Assembly: GCA_030728985.1 (NCBI GenBank) | Contig: JANQYI010000015.1 | Span: forward strand, 127,614-191,613 | Direction of reading: 5' to 3' | Length of the DNA stretch: 64,000 nt | From: Burkholderiaceae bacterium | Lineage (GTDB): Bacteria; Pseudomonadota; Gammaproteobacteria; Burkholderiales; Burkholderiaceae_B | Shown here: piece after piece, positions 1 to 11,003 of the stretch | Layout: every line of letters begins with the position of its first letter | How positions within the stretch are numbered: position 1 is the stretch's first letter | Position numbers and translations under genes: made by a program | Notes under the pieces: generated by a model | Database searches by the model: none | What the model was told of the DNA's origin: nothing | The model's input: the letters and a program-made list of their open reading frames with translations, nothing else

Positions 1-119
1 GTCTGCCCTTTGGACACACTCCGATGAAGGCGACCTTGCCGATCGGTGCCAGCGTGGGCGTTGCGACTGAGGATGGCATGGCCCACTTGGTTCTTGATGA
101 GCATCCTCAAGAGATTTAG
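1..119 (+). CDS. ldcA: Muramoyltetrapeptide carboxypeptidase (LD-carboxypeptidase), C-terminal fragment
   Basis: Only the last 38 codons are in the window, read in the frame beginning at base 3 and ending at a TAG at 117-119. The peptide starts LPFGHTPMKATLPIGASVGV and ends HPQEI. The GH....TLP.GA pattern followed by a short beta-rich tail ending in a 'HP' motif closely resembles the C-terminus of E. coli LdcA. That family cleaves the terminal D-alanine from murein tetrapeptides in the cytoplasm during peptidoglycan recycling. The stop overlaps the stop of the convergent symporter gene by a few bases. The assignment rests on a short piece; the upstream sequence would settle it. Confidence 0.65.
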   Translation, partial: LPFGHTPMKATLPIGASVGVATEDGMAHLVLDEHPQEI

Positions 120-1465
120 TTTTTATGTGAGTGTTGATGAGTGTTCTGATTGGCTAAATAGGTTTGAGTTTCCTTGATGACCACCCCTGAAAGCAATACG
201 ATGCCAATGAGGTTGGGGAAAGCCATGAGACCATTCACAACGTCTGAAACGGCCCAAACCAGATCGAGTGAAATGACGGTGCCGATCATCACAAACGCCG
301 TGTAGAGCACTCGATAGGGCCAAACAATCCGCTTACCCAAGGCATATTGCGCGCATTTTTCACCGTAATAACTCCAGCCAAGAATCGTGGAGTAAGCAAA
401 AAAGATCAAGCCAATGGTCACGATCCAGCCCCCGGGACCAGGCAACATGGCGTCAAAAGTTTGAGCGGTGAGGGCGGCACCCGTCACTCCGGATGTGAAT
501 TGTCCACCCATGACCAGCACAATACCTGTGATAGAGCAGACAATAATCGTATCGATGAAGGTGCCAGTCATCGATACAAGCGCCTGTTTGACCGGCTGGT
601 CTGTTTTAGCGGCCGCCGCGGCGATGGGTGCCGTGCCGAGTCCAGCTTCGTTGGAGAAAACGCCACGCGCCACACCATAGCGAATCATGGTGCCGAGCGC
701 GCCACCTGCGACGGCCGAGCCAGTAAACGCATCCGTCATAATCAGACGCAGTGCAGGCCAAAGTCCTTCGATGTTCGTGACAATAACCACGAGTCCGCCT
801 AAAAGATAGATCGCTGCCATAAAGGGAACGATCACGGCCGTGACACGTCCGATACTTTTAATGCCACCTAGAATGACAAGAGAGGTGACCGCCGTCAGCA
901 CGACACCCGTCAACCAGCCTGAAACACCAAAGCTTGACTGCATGGATTGTGCTAACGAATTGGACTGTACCGAGGCGCCTGTGCCGAGTGCGGCAATCAT
1001 GCCAAACACCGCAAACGACATGCCAAGCCATTTCATCTTGAGACCCAGAGAGATGTAATACATCGGCCCGCCAGACATCGTCCCATCGGCTTCTTGTATT
1101 CGGTATTTCACGGCCAAAAGGCCTTCGGCATATTTGGTGGCCATGCCAAAAAAGGCGCTGACCCACATCCAAAACAAGGCGCCTGGCCCGCCAAGTACCA
1201 CGGCCGTTGCGACACCTGCGATATTGCCGGTCCCGATTGTCGCGGCCAGCGCCGTCATTAATGATTGAAATTGTGAAATATCGCCAGGCAAGTTTGGATT
1301 TTTACCTTTTGAAAATGCCATGTGAAGTGCGACCGGCAAAAGTCGAATCTGCAAGGCCCCAAGACGTATGGTGAGATAGAGCCCGGTGCCGACAAGCAAT
1401 ACCAACAATACGGGTCCCCAGACATAACCTCCCAGGGTATGAAATAAAATAGTGAGTTGATCCAA
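116..1465 (-). CDS. Alanine/glycine:cation symporter (AGCS) family protein
   Basis: This is an inner-membrane sodium/amino-acid symporter of the AGCS family (AlsT/DagA type), which typically imports alanine or glycine with Na+. The 449-residue protein is hydrophobic throughout with about ten predicted membrane segments. It carries the family core ALAATIGTGNIAGVATAV (about residues 72-89) followed by a conserved GGPGALFWMW stretch. I place the start at a TTG at 1465 because GAGGAG lies six bases upstream. An ATG at 1501 would add 12 residues and lacks such a site, and family members usually begin about a dozen residues before the VWGP motif. It is transcribed away from ybiT and converges on ldcA, so it is probably monocistronic. 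The exact substrate cannot be read from sequence. Confidence 0.9.
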   Translation of the reverse strand: MDQLTILFHTLGGYVWGPVLLVLLVGTGLYLTIRLGALQIRLLPVALHMAFSKGKNPNLPGDISQFQSLMTALAATIGTGNIAGVATAVVLGGPGALFWMWVSAFFGMATKYAEGLLAVKYRIQEADGTMSGGPMYYISLGLKMKWLGMSFAVFGMIAALGTGASVQSNSLAQSMQSSFGVSGWLTGVVLTAVTSLVILGGIKSIGRVTAVIVPFMAAIYLLGGLVVIVTNIEGLWPALRLIMTDAFTGSAVAGGALGTMIRYGVARGVFSNEAGLGTAPIAAAAAKTDQPVKQALVSMTGTFIDTIIVCSITGIVLVMGGQFTSGVTGAALTAQTFDAMLPGPGGWIVTIGLIFFAYSTILGWSYYGEKCAQYALGKRIVWPYRVLYTAFVMIGTVISLDLVWAVSDVVNGLMAFPNLIGIVLLSGVVIKETQTYLANQNTHQHSHKN

Positions 1466-1622
1466 TTTTTTCTCCTCGTTATGTGTCAATGAGTTCAGCA
1501 TGGGTTGCTGACCCTGCGCATGATAGGGACGGAGAATTTAAAAAGGGCAGTTTTGCCCGTCTTGTTACACTGAAAACATATCTATCAAGATGTAACTCCA
1601 TTATTTACTAAAGTAGCCTACC

Positions 1623-3227
1623 GTGATAACAGCATCAAACCTCGCTATTCAATTTGGACCAAAACCTCTCTTTGAAAACGTCAATGTCAAATTCGGGGAG
1701 GGTAATCGTTATGGTTTGATTGGCGCCAACGGTTCAGGCAAGTCCACACTGATCAAAATAATCGGTGGCGATCTTGAGTCGACCGCAGGTAACGTTCATC
1801 TCGAGCCAGGTCTGCGCTTGGGCAAGCTCAGACAGGATCAGTTTGCGTTCGAAGACTCCAGAGTGCTGGATGTCGTATTAATGGGGCACACTGAGATGTG
1901 GGAGGCGATGTCACAACGTGATGCCATTTACGCCAATCCAGAAGCGACTGACGAAGACTATATGAAAGCGGCCGACCTCGAAGCTAAGTTTGCTGAGTAC
2001 GATGGTTACACAGCTGAAGCGCGAGCCGGTGAACTCTTGTTGGGTCTAGAATTTCCTGTTGAACAGCATCAACTCCCCATGCGTGAGATCGCACCGGGCT
2101 GGAAGCTGAGGGTTTTGTTGGCGCAGGCGCTCTTTTCCAATCCTGATGTCTTGCTATTGGACGAGCCCACTAACAACTTGGATATCAATACCATTCGCTG
2201 GTTGGAAAATGTTTTAAATGGTTATCAAAGCACGATGATCATCATCAGCCACGATCGTCACTTTCTCAACCAAGTATGTACGCATATGGCCGACTTGGAT
2301 TTTGGTGAGTTGCGCGTTTATCCGGGTAATTATGACGACTATATGTTGGCATCGACGCAAGCGCGCGAACGTGTCTCTAACGCCAATGCCAAAGCAAAAG
2401 AGCGGGTCAGCGAATTGCAGGACTTTGTCCGTCGCTTCTCCGCCAACAAATCAAAGGCTAGACAAGCGACGTCCCGACTCAAGCAAATTGACCGTCTTAA
2501 GTCAGCTCAAATCGAAGTCAAACCCTCTTCGCGCCAAAATCCCTTTATCCGGTTCGAGCAATTAAAAATGTTGCATCGACAGGCCGTGACACTTGAGCTG
2601 ACAGAAAAGAGTTTTGACGCGCCCGTCATACGTTCCTTTTCAGCGATGGTCGAGGCGGGTGAAAAGATCGCCATTATTGGAGCGAACGGCGCGGGTAAAA
2701 CCACGCTGCTGCGGATGCTGGCGCTCGATTTAGCCCCGGACCGCGGCACGGTCAAATGGTCTGAAAATGCCGATCTTGGGTATATGGCTCAAGACGTCTC
2801 AGAGCTTTTCATGGATAAAGACAGCAACTTGTTTGAATGGATGACACACTATCGTCAACCTTCGGACGATGATCAATCCATTCGCTCCGTTTTAGGACGC
2901 CTACTTTTTTCGGCGGATGATCTTCCTAAAGCACCTCATGTTTTATCAGGGGGTGAGAAAAACCGCATGACCTTTGGTCGCTTAATGCTCAAAAAGCACA
3001 ATGTCCTGCTACTTGACGAACCCACTAACCACCTTGATATGGAATCCATCGAATCGCTTCAGCTTGCGTTGGACAAGTTTCCTGGTACCTTATTTTTCGT
3101 TTCTCATGACCGCGAATTTGTCTCTGCGCTCGCGACGCGTATTTGGGAAATTCAGCCAAGTGGCCACGTTACAGATTATCGCGGGCCCTACGAAGAATTC
3201 CTAGCCTCCAAAGGGATCGAGGACTAA
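1623..3227 (+). CDS. ybiT: ABC-F type ATPase YbiT
   Basis: A soluble ABC-F protein with two tandem ATPase domains and no membrane segments; this family binds ribosomes and acts on translation. Domain 1 has Walker [10 protein letters not shown] near residue 35 and Walker [12 protein letters not shown]. Domain 2 has GANGAGKTT near residue 357, signature [11 protein letters not shown] and [11 protein letters not shown]. The inter-domain linker is rich in Lys/Arg. Length (534 aa) and near-continuous similarity to E. coli YbiT, including the [11 protein letters not shown] segment, make this the YbiT subgroup and not EttA, Uup or YheS. It starts with GTG. tsaD follows after 7 bases, so the two are probably cotranscribed. 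Confidence 0.92.
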   Translation: MITASNLAIQFGPKPLFENVNVKFGEGNRYGLIGANGSGKSTLIKIIGGDLESTAGNVHLEPGLRLGKLRQDQFAFEDSRVLDVVLMGHTEMWEAMSQRDAIYANPEATDEDYMKAADLEAKFAEYDGYTAEARAGELLLGLEFPVEQHQLPMREIAPGWKLRVLLAQALFSNPDVLLLDEPTNNLDINTIRWLENVLNGYQSTMIIISHDRHFLNQVCTHMADLDFGELRVYPGNYDDYMLASTQARERVSNANAKAKERVSELQDFVRRFSANKSKARQATSRLKQIDRLKSAQIEVKPSSRQNPFIRFEQLKMLHRQAVTLELTEKSFDAPVIRSFSAMVEAGEKIAIIGANGAGKTTLLRMLALDLAPDRGTVKWSENADLGYMAQDVSELFMDKDSNLFEWMTHYRQPSDDDQSIRSVLGRLLFSADDLPKAPHVLSGGEKNRMTFGRLMLKKHNVLLLDEPTNHLDMESIESLQLALDKFPGTLFFVSHDREFVSALATRIWEIQPSGHVTDYRGPYEEFLASKGIED

Positions 3228-3234
3228 CCGACGT

Positions 3235-4263
3235 ATGATTGTTCTCGGTTTCGAAAGCTCGTGTGATGAGACTGGCGTCGCGCTCGTTTGCACTGAGCGT
3301 GGTTTACTTTCCCATGCGCTTCACACTCAGGTCGCAATGCATGCCGCCTATGGCGGAGTGGTGCCTGAATTAGCCTCGCGTGATCATGTCCGAAGGGTAA
3401 TCCCTCTAACGCGCACTGTGCTTCGAGATGCAGGCTTGTCCCTCTCTGACGTTTCAGCCGTCGCCTACACGGCGGGTCCTGGCTTGGCGGGTGCGTTGCT
3501 TGTCGGCGCGAGTGTCGCGCAGTCCCTCGCTTGGTCGCTTTCTCTCCCGGCGATTCCGATCCATCACCTCGAAGGGCATTTGCTTTCACCGCGTTTGGCG
3601 GATCCTTGTCCAGCATTTCCTTTTGTGGCCTTGCTCGTGTCGGGCGGTCACACCCAGTTGATGCGCGTCGATGATGTAGGTCTTTACACCTTACTGGGCG
3701 AAACCGTGGATGATGCAGCCGGAGAGGCCTTTGACAAGACCGCCAAACTGCTTGGTTTAGGCTATCCAGGAGGGCCCGCTTTGGCGCGCCTGGCTGAGCA
3801 AGGGAACCCAGATGCGATCAGCTTACCTCGACCGATGCTCCATAGCGGCAATTTAGACTTTAGCTTTAGTGGGTTAAAGACCGCGGTATTGACGCGCCTC
3901 AAAGACGCGCAGGCACAGCCTATCGTGAGTGAGCGCTTGGCGGCTGATCTTGCCGCTGCGACGCAAGAGGCTATCGTCGATGTATTAGTATCTAAGTCTA
4001 TTAAGGCCTTGGATCAGACGGGCCTAAAGCGTTTGGTCGTCGCAGGTGGCGTTGGTGCAAACCGCCAACTCAGAGCCAAGCTTTCGCATGCGCTAAAAAG
4101 CCGCACTGCCGAGGCTTTTTTTCCACCCCTCGAACTATGCACGGACAATGGCGCAATGATTGCGTTTGCGGCTGCCCAGCGACTCTCGCGGGGCATGATT
4201 GATTTAACGGCTCAAAAACATGGTTTCGATGTGCATCCCCGTTGGGATTTGGCCTCAATCTGA
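3235..4263 (+). CDS. tsaD: tRNA N6-adenosine threonylcarbamoyltransferase TsaD
   Basis: This is the catalytic subunit that transfers threonylcarbamoyl to A37 of ANN-decoding tRNAs, together with TsaB, TsaC and TsaE (none in this window). The 342-residue ASKHA-fold protein has the N-terminal [12 protein letters not shown] motif and the metal-binding HxxxH pair at His111 and His115 (HHLEGH). It also has the conserved [12 protein letters not shown] segment and the C-terminal CTDNGAMIA motif. The length is normal for bacteria. It lies 7 bases after ybiT in the same direction and converges on plsY with a 16-base gap that has no obvious terminator. Confidence 0.97.
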   Translation: MIVLGFESSCDETGVALVCTERGLLSHALHTQVAMHAAYGGVVPELASRDHVRRVIPLTRTVLRDAGLSLSDVSAVAYTAGPGLAGALLVGASVAQSLAWSLSLPAIPIHHLEGHLLSPRLADPCPAFPFVALLVSGGHTQLMRVDDVGLYTLLGETVDDAAGEAFDKTAKLLGLGYPGGPALARLAEQGNPDAISLPRPMLHSGNLDFSFSGLKTAVLTRLKDAQAQPIVSERLAADLAAATQEAIVDVLVSKSIKALDQTGLKRLVVAGGVGANRQLRAKLSHALKSRTAEAFFPPLELCTDNGAMIAFAAAQRLSRGMIDLTAQKHGFDVHPRWDLASI

Positions 4264-4279
4264 CGATAAGCGAGACTAT

Positions 4280-4912
4280 TTAGTTTTTTTTACCCTGTCC
4301 AAGGCGCGGCTCAGTGCCTTGAATCAGGCGTTGGATATTTGCTTTATGACGAAACATTAAAAATATTGCAATAACGATCAATGCGATCCCAATCGCGAGA
4401 TGGGATTGCCACACAAGCATTCCACCAAAAAAATAATAAAAAGGCGCAAAGACTGCGCATGTCAGTGCAGCAAGAGAGGAGTATCTAAAAAACACAGCCA
4501 TGATGATCCAAGTCACCATGGTGGCTAAGGCCATGAGGGGTTCGATGGCCATCATCACGCCAAAGGCTGTTGCGACGCCTTTACCACCTTTAAATTTTAA
4601 AAAAATCGGATAAAGATGACCTAGAAATACCGCCATTGCCACTCCCGCGATGAGCATTGGGCTCAGGTTGACAGCGATGGCGATCCAAACGGCCAGCCAG
4701 CCCTTGGCGGCATCGCCGAATAAAGTCAAGGCGGCGGCGAGTTTATTACCTGATCGCAAAACATTGGTGGCCCCGGGATTGCCCGAGCCGTATGTTCTGG
4801 GATCTTTTAGACCGAATATTCGACTAAAGACGACTGCGAAGGGCACAGAGCCGATCAAGTAAGCTGCGAGTAGGATGCCGAGGGCGGCTAAGGCGTTTTC
4901 CGAAGAGTCCAT
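4280..4912 (-). CDS. plsY: Glycerol-3-phosphate acyltransferase PlsY
   Basis: An inner-membrane enzyme that acylates glycerol 3-phosphate using acyl-phosphate from PlsX, giving lysophosphatidate for phospholipid synthesis. The 210-residue protein has about five membrane segments. Its cytoplasmic loops carry the two family motifs: [15 protein letters not shown] near residues 41-55 and [12 protein letters not shown] near residues 107-118. The tail is short and basic. It is transcribed away from surE across a 141-base spacer that must hold both promoters. In that spacer GCG-TGAA-CGC (around 4954-4963) could form a small hairpin, but nothing else stands out. Confidence 0.97.
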   Translation of the reverse strand: MDSSENALAALGILLAAYLIGSVPFAVVFSRIFGLKDPRTYGSGNPGATNVLRSGNKLAAALTLFGDAAKGWLAVWIAIAVNLSPMLIAGVAMAVFLGHLYPIFLKFKGGKGVATAFGVMMAIEPLMALATMVTWIIMAVFFRYSSLAALTCAVFAPFYYFFGGMLVWQSHLAIGIALIVIAIFLMFRHKANIQRLIQGTEPRLGQGKKN

Positions 4913-5053
4913 CGTGTCGTTCCGGTGCGAAGCTTTATTGAGTTCTACATTCTAGCGTGAACGCTCTTTTATGAGGTCCTTAAGGTTCTTGCCTGCCCAT
5001 GCTGCGAGTACAATGTGAGGCATCTTATCTAAAATTAAATTTAGCGCAGCTCC

Positions 5054-5809
5054 ATGCACATATTAGTTTCTAACGACGATGGTTATAACGCTCCAGGACT
5101 CGAAGCGTTGGTCGCTGTCCTGCGCGGTTTGGCTGACATTACCGTCGTTGCCCCAGAAGTCAACCACAGCGGGGCTTCAAACTCCCTGACGCTGAGTCGA
5201 CCCCTCGCCGTACGCCAGGCGCCGAATGGCTTTACTTACGTCAATGGCACCCCTTCGGACTGTGTACACGTCGCGTTGACAGGCTTGCTGGACCGTCGCC
5301 CGGATCTTGTCGTGTCCGGCATCAACAACGGCGCCAATATGGGTGATGACACGCTTTATTCTGGGACTGTCGCAGCCGCTGCCGAGGGTTATTTGTTCGG
5401 TATTCCATCGATTGCTTTTTCTTTAGTCGCCAAAGGCTGGTCCAATCTGGATGCTGCGGCAGCGCTCGCCCGTAAAATAGTGGAACAACAACTTAAAAAA
5501 CCTCTTGGTGGCGCAGCGCTGCTGAATGTCAATTTCCCTGATGTCCCACTCAATCAAAACAAAGGGGTCGTCGCAACCCGCCTAGGTAAGCGTCATCCGT
5601 CTCAGCCTGTGGTGCGTTCTGCCACCCCCTATGGTGAAACAGTCTATTGGATTGGCCCTGCCGGTGCGGCAAACGATGCTACGGAAGGCACTGATTTCGA
5701 TGCGATCACTAAAGGCTATGTGTCGATCACGCCGTTGAGACTCGATCTCACGCAGCATGCACAATTGACGGATGTCGCCACTTGGATCGAACCACTATGC
5801 AATGGCTAA
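5054..5809 (+). CDS. surE: 5'/3'-nucleotidase SurE
   Basis: A metal-dependent phosphatase acting on nucleoside 5'- and 3'-monophosphates in the cytoplasm. The N-terminal [10 protein letters not shown] carries the Asp-Asp metal ligands. The [11 protein letters not shown] segment (about residues 36-46) and the [19 protein letters not shown] core are complete. At 251 residues it has normal length. It heads the surE-pcm-nlpD run, which is conserved across proteobacteria and linked in enterics to stationary-phase survival with rpoS. Here no rpoS follows nlpD. Confidence 0.97.
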   Translation: MHILVSNDDGYNAPGLEALVAVLRGLADITVVAPEVNHSGASNSLTLSRPLAVRQAPNGFTYVNGTPSDCVHVALTGLLDRRPDLVVSGINNGANMGDDTLYSGTVAAAAEGYLFGIPSIAFSLVAKGWSNLDAAAALARKIVEQQLKKPLGGAALLNVNFPDVPLNQNKGVVATRLGKRHPSQPVVRSATPYGETVYWIGPAGAANDATEGTDFDAITKGYVSITPLRLDLTQHAQLTDVATWIEPLCNG

Positions 5810-6609
5810 AAATGCCTCGATTGCTTGTTTCAGCCAAGGATATCAAGCCCCTTGGGTCGAGAGGGCTACAAGGGATTACCGCGTCCAATAGCAATACTAA
5901 AATTTCGATTTCACGTTTGCCGAAAACTGCTGGCGTATCGAAGACGACCCCTCGCGCAAATGATAATCTAGGCCTACATTCCGAGCGCCTTCGCTCAGCA
6001 ATGGTGGAGCGTTTACATGCACAAGGCATTTCTGATGAGCGAGTCTTGGCGGCGATGCAACAAGTGCCTAGACACGCTTTTGTGGATGAAGCCTTGGCTA
6101 GCCGCGCCTATGACGATGCGGCACTCCCTATCGGACATGGCCAAACCATTTCTCAACCCTGGGTGGTTGCACGCATGATCTCGGCCGTCAATGAGGCTGA
6201 GTTACCTCGACGGGTTCTTGAGGTGGGCACCGGTTGTGGTTACCAAGCTGCGGTGATGTCCTACGTTTTTCCGCAGGTCTACTCGATTGAGCGTATCCGC
6301 GCGTTGTACGATATGGCCAAAGAGCATCTGCGTCTGTTGCGTTTGTCCCAAATCAGATTAAGTTATGGTGACGGTATGGTCGGTTTAGTGAGCGCCGCCC
6401 CCTTTGATGCAATCATTGTGGCGGCAGCTGGTTTGAAAATTCCGCAAGCGCTGATGCTTCAACTGAGTATCGGAGGCGTGTTGATCGCTCCAGAAGGTAC
6501 AAGTGCCCAAAAATTAATTCGAATTCAACGCACCGGCGAAACCAGTTGGTCTAGACAAGAGCTTGAAGAGGTTCGTTTTGTTCCACTGAAATCCGGATTG
6601 CAACCGTGA
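5797..6609 (+). CDS. pcm: Protein-L-isoaspartate O-methyltransferase Pcm
   Basis: Repairs damaged proteins by SAM-dependent methylation of L-isoaspartyl residues. The core [20 protein letters not shown], the substrate-site [15 protein letters not shown] and the SAM-binding [14 protein letters not shown] motifs are intact. The conserved core begins about 60 residues in, leaving a basic, low-complexity N-terminal extension typical of the longer Burkholderiales Pcm proteins. I chose ATG 5797, which overlaps the end of surE by 13 bases. TTG 5782 and ATG 5812 are alternatives that differ only in that variable N-terminus. The overlap implies translational coupling to surE. Confidence 0.93.
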   Translation: MQWLKMPRLLVSAKDIKPLGSRGLQGITASNSNTKISISRLPKTAGVSKTTPRANDNLGLHSERLRSAMVERLHAQGISDERVLAAMQQVPRHAFVDEALASRAYDDAALPIGHGQTISQPWVVARMISAVNEAELPRRVLEVGTGCGYQAAVMSYVFPQVYSIERIRALYDMAKEHLRLLRLSQIRLSYGDGMVGLVSAAPFDAIIVAAAGLKIPQALMLQLSIGGVLIAPEGTSAQKLIRIQRTGETSWSRQELEEVRFVPLKSGLQP

Positions 6610-6626
6610 ATACACAGGAGAAAAGT

Positions 6627-7415
6627 ATGCGTGGGGATGCCCAAACATGCATCAGGCTTACTAATGAGGCTAGCGTGAAATCAAAGATTCAATTCAAAAC
6701 ACTTTCCACCGCCGCCTTATTGGCGATTGCTTTGGTGCTTGGTGGCTGTGCTTCTAACAGAAGTGCTCCTGTTTCAAGCCTTTCCACTGGCATTCCTAGT
6801 GCATCGACGTATGTGGTCAAGCCGGGTGATACGCTCAATAAAATATCCCGAGCGACGGGAGTGCCCGAAGGAACCATCACTCGCATTAATAAAATCAGTA
6901 ATCCTAATCTTTTGATCGTGGGTCAAACCTTACGTTTATCTGACTCAAAGAGTGCGGCCCCATTGGCGCGCTCAGGCACGTCGAGTAACGCAAAAGTCAG
7001 CGGAGCAACCAATCCGCCGGAGTCGTCTTCTTCGCGGGCTTCTGACGCTGGATTGATTAACTGGGGCTGGCCCGCCAAAGGCAAAATCATTCAAGGCTTC
7101 ACTCCAACAACCAAGGGCATTGATATTGCCGGCAGCACGGGTGATCCCATCGAGGCGGCGGCAAATGGCAAGGTGATCTTCGCCGGAGATGGTCCCAGGG
7201 GTCTCGGTAATCTGGTGATTGTCGAGCATGGAGATGGTTTTATCACGGCGTATGCCCATAACAAAACCCTGCTTGTCAAAGAAGGGCAAGCCGTCAAGCG
7301 TGGCACAAAAATCGCTGAAATGGGACAGTCTGACACCACGTCGGTACGTTTGCATTTCGAAGTGCGTCGACGTGGCACACCCGTCGATCCACTTCAGTAT
7401 TTGCCACCACGATAG
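6627..7415 (+). CDS. nlpD: Lipoprotein NlpD, LysM plus degenerate M23 domain
   Basis: A probable outer-membrane lipoprotein that activates the cell-division amidase AmiC. The signal segment ends in the lipobox LGGC. A LysM domain follows (TYVVKPGDTLNKISRATGV), then a Ser/Thr-rich linker and a C-terminal M23 (LytM) domain. In the M23 domain the usual first zinc-binding His before GIDI is a Thr and the terminal HxH reads RLH, so it is probably not catalytic, as in known NlpD/EnvC activators. ATG 6627 has AGGAG six bases upstream. GTG 6675 with GAGG five bases upstream would give a more ordinary signal peptide. GTG 6606 overlaps pcm and is less likely. Confidence 0.92.
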   Translation: MRGDAQTCIRLTNEASVKSKIQFKTLSTAALLAIALVLGGCASNRSAPVSSLSTGIPSASTYVVKPGDTLNKISRATGVPEGTITRINKISNPNLLIVGQTLRLSDSKSAAPLARSGTSSNAKVSGATNPPESSSSRASDAGLINWGWPAKGKIIQGFTPTTKGIDIAGSTGDPIEAAANGKVIFAGDGPRGLGNLVIVEHGDGFITAYAHNKTLLVKEGQAVKRGTKIAEMGQSDTTSVRLHFEVRRRGTPVDPLQYLPPR

Positions 7416-7424
7416 CCTTGCACG

Positions 7425-8201
7425 ATGACGCCCACACTTGTCTTTGATTTAGAAACGATTCCTGATGTCGAGGGATTACGACGTCTCTATGGCTGGGGAC
7501 CTGAGGTGCAGGATGCCGAAGTCGCTCAGCGAGCCTTCGCCGCACGCAAGGAATTGACTGGAAGCGACTTTTTACCCTTGCACCTACAGCGCGTCGCTGT
7601 CGTTGGATGTGTTTTCCGAGATGATCAGGGCTTTCGCGTCCGCTGTCTTGGACAGGCGGATGATCCCGAACATGTCCTACTGTCTGGATTTTTCAAAACA
7701 ATAGAGCGCTACACACCCAAGCTTGTCAGCTGGAATGGAAATGGTTTTGATTTGCCGGTGCTGCACTACCGCAGTCTGATTCATGGCGTGGTGGCGCCCA
7801 GGTATTGGGATACGGGCGATGATGATCGCGAGTTTCGCTACAACAATTACCTTAGCCGCTACCATACGCGACATGTCGATTTGATGGATGTGTTGGCCAA
7901 GCACAATGGTCGAGGCAATGCCCCGCTCGATGATCTTGCCAAGCTCTGTGGCTTCCCGGGTAAATTGGGCATGGATGGAAGTCAAGTTTGGCAGGCATGG
8001 ACACAGGGGCAAGCGCAAGAAGTGCGGGCATACTGCGAGACGGATGTGGTGAATACTTGGCTTGTGTATTGTCGTTTCCGTCTCTTGCGTGGCGAGCTTG
8101 ATGCGGCCTCTTACGAAGCGGAGATTGCCTTGGTTCGCGAAACGCTGGAGCAGAGTACAGAGCCACATTGGAAGCAATATCTTGAGGCCTGGAGTCGTTA
8201 A
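7425..8201 (+). CDS. DEDD-family 3'-5' exonuclease (PolB-exonuclease-like)
   Basis: A stand-alone 3'-5' exonuclease domain related to the proofreading domain of family B polymerases. The exo I motif is FDLETIP at residues 7-13, exo II is [12 protein letters not shown], and exo III is a Tyr-x3-Asp in YCETD, so all four acidic residues are present. At 258 residues there is no polymerase domain. It lies 9 bases after nlpD and overlaps rlmD by one base (TAATG), so it belongs to the surE operon run. Its physiological substrate is not established; the genomic position is common in Burkholderiales. Confidence 0.85.
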   Translation: MTPTLVFDLETIPDVEGLRRLYGWGPEVQDAEVAQRAFAARKELTGSDFLPLHLQRVAVVGCVFRDDQGFRVRCLGQADDPEHVLLSGFFKTIERYTPKLVSWNGNGFDLPVLHYRSLIHGVVAPRYWDTGDDDREFRYNNYLSRYHTRHVDLMDVLAKHNGRGNAPLDDLAKLCGFPGKLGMDGSQVWQAWTQGQAQEVRAYCETDVVNTWLVYCRFRLLRGELDAASYEAEIALVRETLEQSTEPHWKQYLEAWSR

Positions 8202-9514
8202 TGTTGTCTGATGATGTTTTGCAGGTCGAGTCCCTCGACCTTGAGGCCCGTGGCATCTCTCGTCGTGATGGAAAAGTCGTTTTTATCGAAGGTGCGCTGC
8301 CCAGCGAACGCGTGACGATCAATACGTTTCGACGAAAGCCTTCTTATGATGTCGGTCATGTTGTAAAGATACGACGAGAATCCTCAACTCGCGTCAAACC
8401 GCGTTGTGAACATTTTGGTGTCTGTGGTGGTTGTGTCATGCAACATCTGGAGCCGAGTGCCCAGGTCGCTGTCAAACAACGCGCGCTCGAGGATGCCCTC
8501 CAACATATAGGAAAAACGCGCCCAGAGCGTGTGTTGCCAGCTTTGCATGGCCTCTACTGGGGTTATCGCTACCGCGCTCGCTTTGCCGTTCGCTGGGTCG
8601 CTAAAAAGGGCACTGTTTTAGTGGGTTTTCATGAGCGCAAAAGTAGTTTCGTTGCCGACATTAAAACTTGTCATGTCTTACCACCTCACGTTGCTGCTTT
8701 ATTGATGCCATTGCGTGATCTCGTGATGAATTTGTCTGCGCCTGATCGCTTTCCCCAAATCGAAGCTTCGGTTGGGGAGGGCGTCACTGCGCTGGTTCTA
8801 AGGCATCTCGTCCCACTGACAGTGAAAGATCTTGGTTTTCTGCGAGAATTTGCTGCGCGTCATTCTATCCAGTGGTGGTTACAGCCGCATGGTCCGGAGA
8901 CAGTCACTCCTTTAGATCCAGATCAAGCGCAGTTCTTACATTACACCTTGCCTGAGTTCGGTTTGGAAATGCCTTTCAAACCCACTGACTTTACGCAAGT
9001 CAATCATCAAATTAATCGAGTGCTTGTTTCCCGCGCTTTGACATTGCTAGAACCACAAGCACAAGATCGAATTGCGGATATGTTTTGTGGACTTGGGAAT
9101 TTCACTCTTCCTTTGGCAACACGGTGTCGTGAGGTGGTTGGCGTCGAAGGCAGCGAAACCTTGACCTTGCGCGCTCGGGAGGCAGCACAACACGCGGGTA
9201 TAGAGCACGCTCAATTTGAAACTCTAAATTTGTTCGAGGTCACTGCAGAGTGGTTAGCAGAGCTTGGTTACTTTGACAGGATGTTGATCGACCCTCCACG
9301 GGAGGGTGCTTTAGCGCTTTGCCAAGCACTGACAAACTTACCAAAATCGTATCGACCCGTTCGCATTGTGTATGTGTCTTGCAATCCAGCAACCCTTGCA
9401 CGAGACACCGCTATTTTGTTGCATGCAGGTGGCTACAAGCTCAAAGCAGCAGGCGTGGTGAATATGTTTCCCCACACCGGCCACGTCGAATCAATTGCCG
9501 TTTTTGAGTCCTGA
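8201..9514 (+). CDS. rlmD: 23S rRNA (uracil-5-)-methyltransferase RlmD
   Basis: Methylates a uracil of 23S rRNA (U1939 in E. coli) using SAM. An N-terminal TRAM-like domain precedes an iron-sulfur cluster motif with Cys69, Cys75 and Cys78 ([10 protein letters not shown]) and a fourth Cys in KTCHV. The C-terminal Rossmann domain has [12 protein letters not shown] for SAM binding and [12 protein letters not shown] with the catalytic Cys. The start codon overlaps the preceding stop, implying coupling. The 3' end overlaps the convergent argH by 24 bases, leaving no room for a terminator. Confidence 0.95.
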   Translation: MLSDDVLQVESLDLEARGISRRDGKVVFIEGALPSERVTINTFRRKPSYDVGHVVKIRRESSTRVKPRCEHFGVCGGCVMQHLEPSAQVAVKQRALEDALQHIGKTRPERVLPALHGLYWGYRYRARFAVRWVAKKGTVLVGFHERKSSFVADIKTCHVLPPHVAALLMPLRDLVMNLSAPDRFPQIEASVGEGVTALVLRHLVPLTVKDLGFLREFAARHSIQWWLQPHGPETVTPLDPDQAQFLHYTLPEFGLEMPFKPTDFTQVNHQINRVLVSRALTLLEPQAQDRIADMFCGLGNFTLPLATRCREVVGVEGSETLTLRAREAAQHAGIEHAQFETLNLFEVTAEWLAELGYFDRMLIDPPREGALALCQALTNLPKSYRPVRIVYVSCNPATLARDTAILLHAGGYKLKAAGVVNMFPHTGHVESIAVFES

Positions 9515-10918
9515 GTCGATGATTTTTTGTGCGGCCTGGCGGACGCGCACAGGTGCGGTTCCGCCAATGTGATTGCGGGCTGCCACAGATCCTTCGAGAG
9601 TCAGTACGCCGTGCACATCGTCACCGATTGAGAGATGAAATTTTCTGAGTTCAGCAACACTCAGATCGGCCAGATCGCAGCCTTTTTGTTCACACTCACG
9701 TACTGCATGCGCAACGGCTTCGTGCGCATCGCGAAACGGTACACCACGTTTGACAAGGTAGTCCGCTAGATCAGTGGCGGTTGCAAAACCTTGTAATGCG
9801 GCCGCACGCATCGCGTCTGCTTTAACCTGAATACCGGCAACGAGATCAACAAAAATCGTAAGCGTATCGCGGACCGTATCGGCCGTATCGAAGAGTCCTT
9901 CTTTGTCTTCTTGATTGTCTTTGTTATAAGCGAGAGGTTGTCCTTTCATCAGCGTCAGCAACGCGACGAGGTGACCATTGACGCGTCCTGTTTTGCCGCG
10001 TGCAAGTTCAGGCACATCCGGGTTTTTCTTTTGAGGCATGATGGAGCTGCCTGTGCAAAAACGATCAGCCAGATCAATAAATCCCACCCGTGGACTCATC
10101 CAAATAACGATTTCTTCTGAAAATCTTGAAATGTGCGTCATGATCAGGGCGCACGCACTGCAAAACTCAATCGCAAAATCTCGGTCTGATACGGCATCGA
10201 GCGAGTTTTGGCAGACGTCATCAAACGCCAGCAGTTTGGCGACCAACGGGCGATCGATCGGAAAGCTGGTGCCGGCCAAGGCTGCCGCGCCTAAGGGCAA
10301 AATATTGACGCGCTTGCGACAGTCCGCCAAGCGTGCTGCGTCTCGTCCAAACATCTCGGCATAGGCCAGCAAATGATGACCAAACGTGACCGGTTGCGCG
10401 ACCTGCATATGCGTGAATCCAGGCAGGATCGTGCTTGCATGCTCCAAGGCGACCAGCGCAAGCGCTTGACGAAGTTGCTCCAGCAAGACGATCAGTCCAT
10501 CGATTTCATGGCGAAGCCAGAGGCGGATATCGGTGGCGACCTGATCATTGCGCGAACGGCCCGTATGTAGACGCTTACCGGCATCACCCACGAGCTCAAC
10601 GAGCCGCTTTTCAATATTAAGGTGGACATCTTCGAGGTCTATGAGCCATTGGAAACGATCCTCATCGATTTCAGTCAAAATCTGCATCATGCCCCGTTCG
10701 ATATCGCTGCGATCTTGAGGTGTGATCACGTTGACGGCTTCGAGCATCTGAGCATGCGCCAAAGAGCCTTGGATATCGAAACGCGCGAGGCGCTTATCAA
10801 AGTCCACGGAGGCTGTATAGCGTTTGACGAGCTCCGAAACGGGTTCCGAAAAGCGGGCGGACCACGCTTGGGCTTTTTTGTCGAATTGGCTCTGAGTTGG
10901 CTTGGGTGTATTTTTCAT
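9491..10918 (-). CDS. argH: Argininosuccinate lyase
   Basis: Final step of arginine synthesis: splits argininosuccinate into arginine and fumarate in the cytoplasm. The fumarase/aspartase-superfamily signature [12 protein letters not shown] is present, as are the conserved [11 protein letters not shown] and [14 protein letters not shown] segments. The protein is about 475 residues, normal for the family. I use ATG 10918; a TTG at 10927 would add three residues. The 3' end is antisense to the last 24 bases of rlmD. The upstream gap of about 85 bases to nadE must contain divergent promoters. Confidence 0.97.
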   Translation of the reverse strand: MKNTPKPTQSQFDKKAQAWSARFSEPVSELVKRYTASVDFDKRLARFDIQGSLAHAQMLEAVNVITPQDRSDIERGMMQILTEIDEDRFQWLIDLEDVHLNIEKRLVELVGDAGKRLHTGRSRNDQVATDIRLWLRHEIDGLIVLLEQLRQALALVALEHASTILPGFTHMQVAQPVTFGHHLLAYAEMFGRDAARLADCRKRVNILPLGAAALAGTSFPIDRPLVAKLLAFDDVCQNSLDAVSDRDFAIEFCSACALIMTHISRFSEEIVIWMSPRVGFIDLADRFCTGSSIMPQKKNPDVPELARGKTGRVNGHLVALLTLMKGQPLAYNKDNQEDKEGLFDTADTVRDTLTIFVDLVAGIQVKADAMRAAALQGFATATDLADYLVKRGVPFRDAHEAVAHAVRECEQKGCDLADLSVAELRKFHLSIGDDVHGVLTLEGSVAARNHIGGTAPVRVRQAAQKIIDSGLKNGN

Positions 10919-11003
10919 GATGTCCAAATTATAGAACGCAGCGCAGCCTTGGCAGACATGAGATAATTTTTACTCACGACAACTTGTTTAAACCGGAATC
11001 ACT

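Noticed and set aside
5782-5796. TTG at 5782 as the pcm start
   Set aside because: It only adds five residues inside surE, while ATG 5797 is closer to the usual overlap; both keep the same core.
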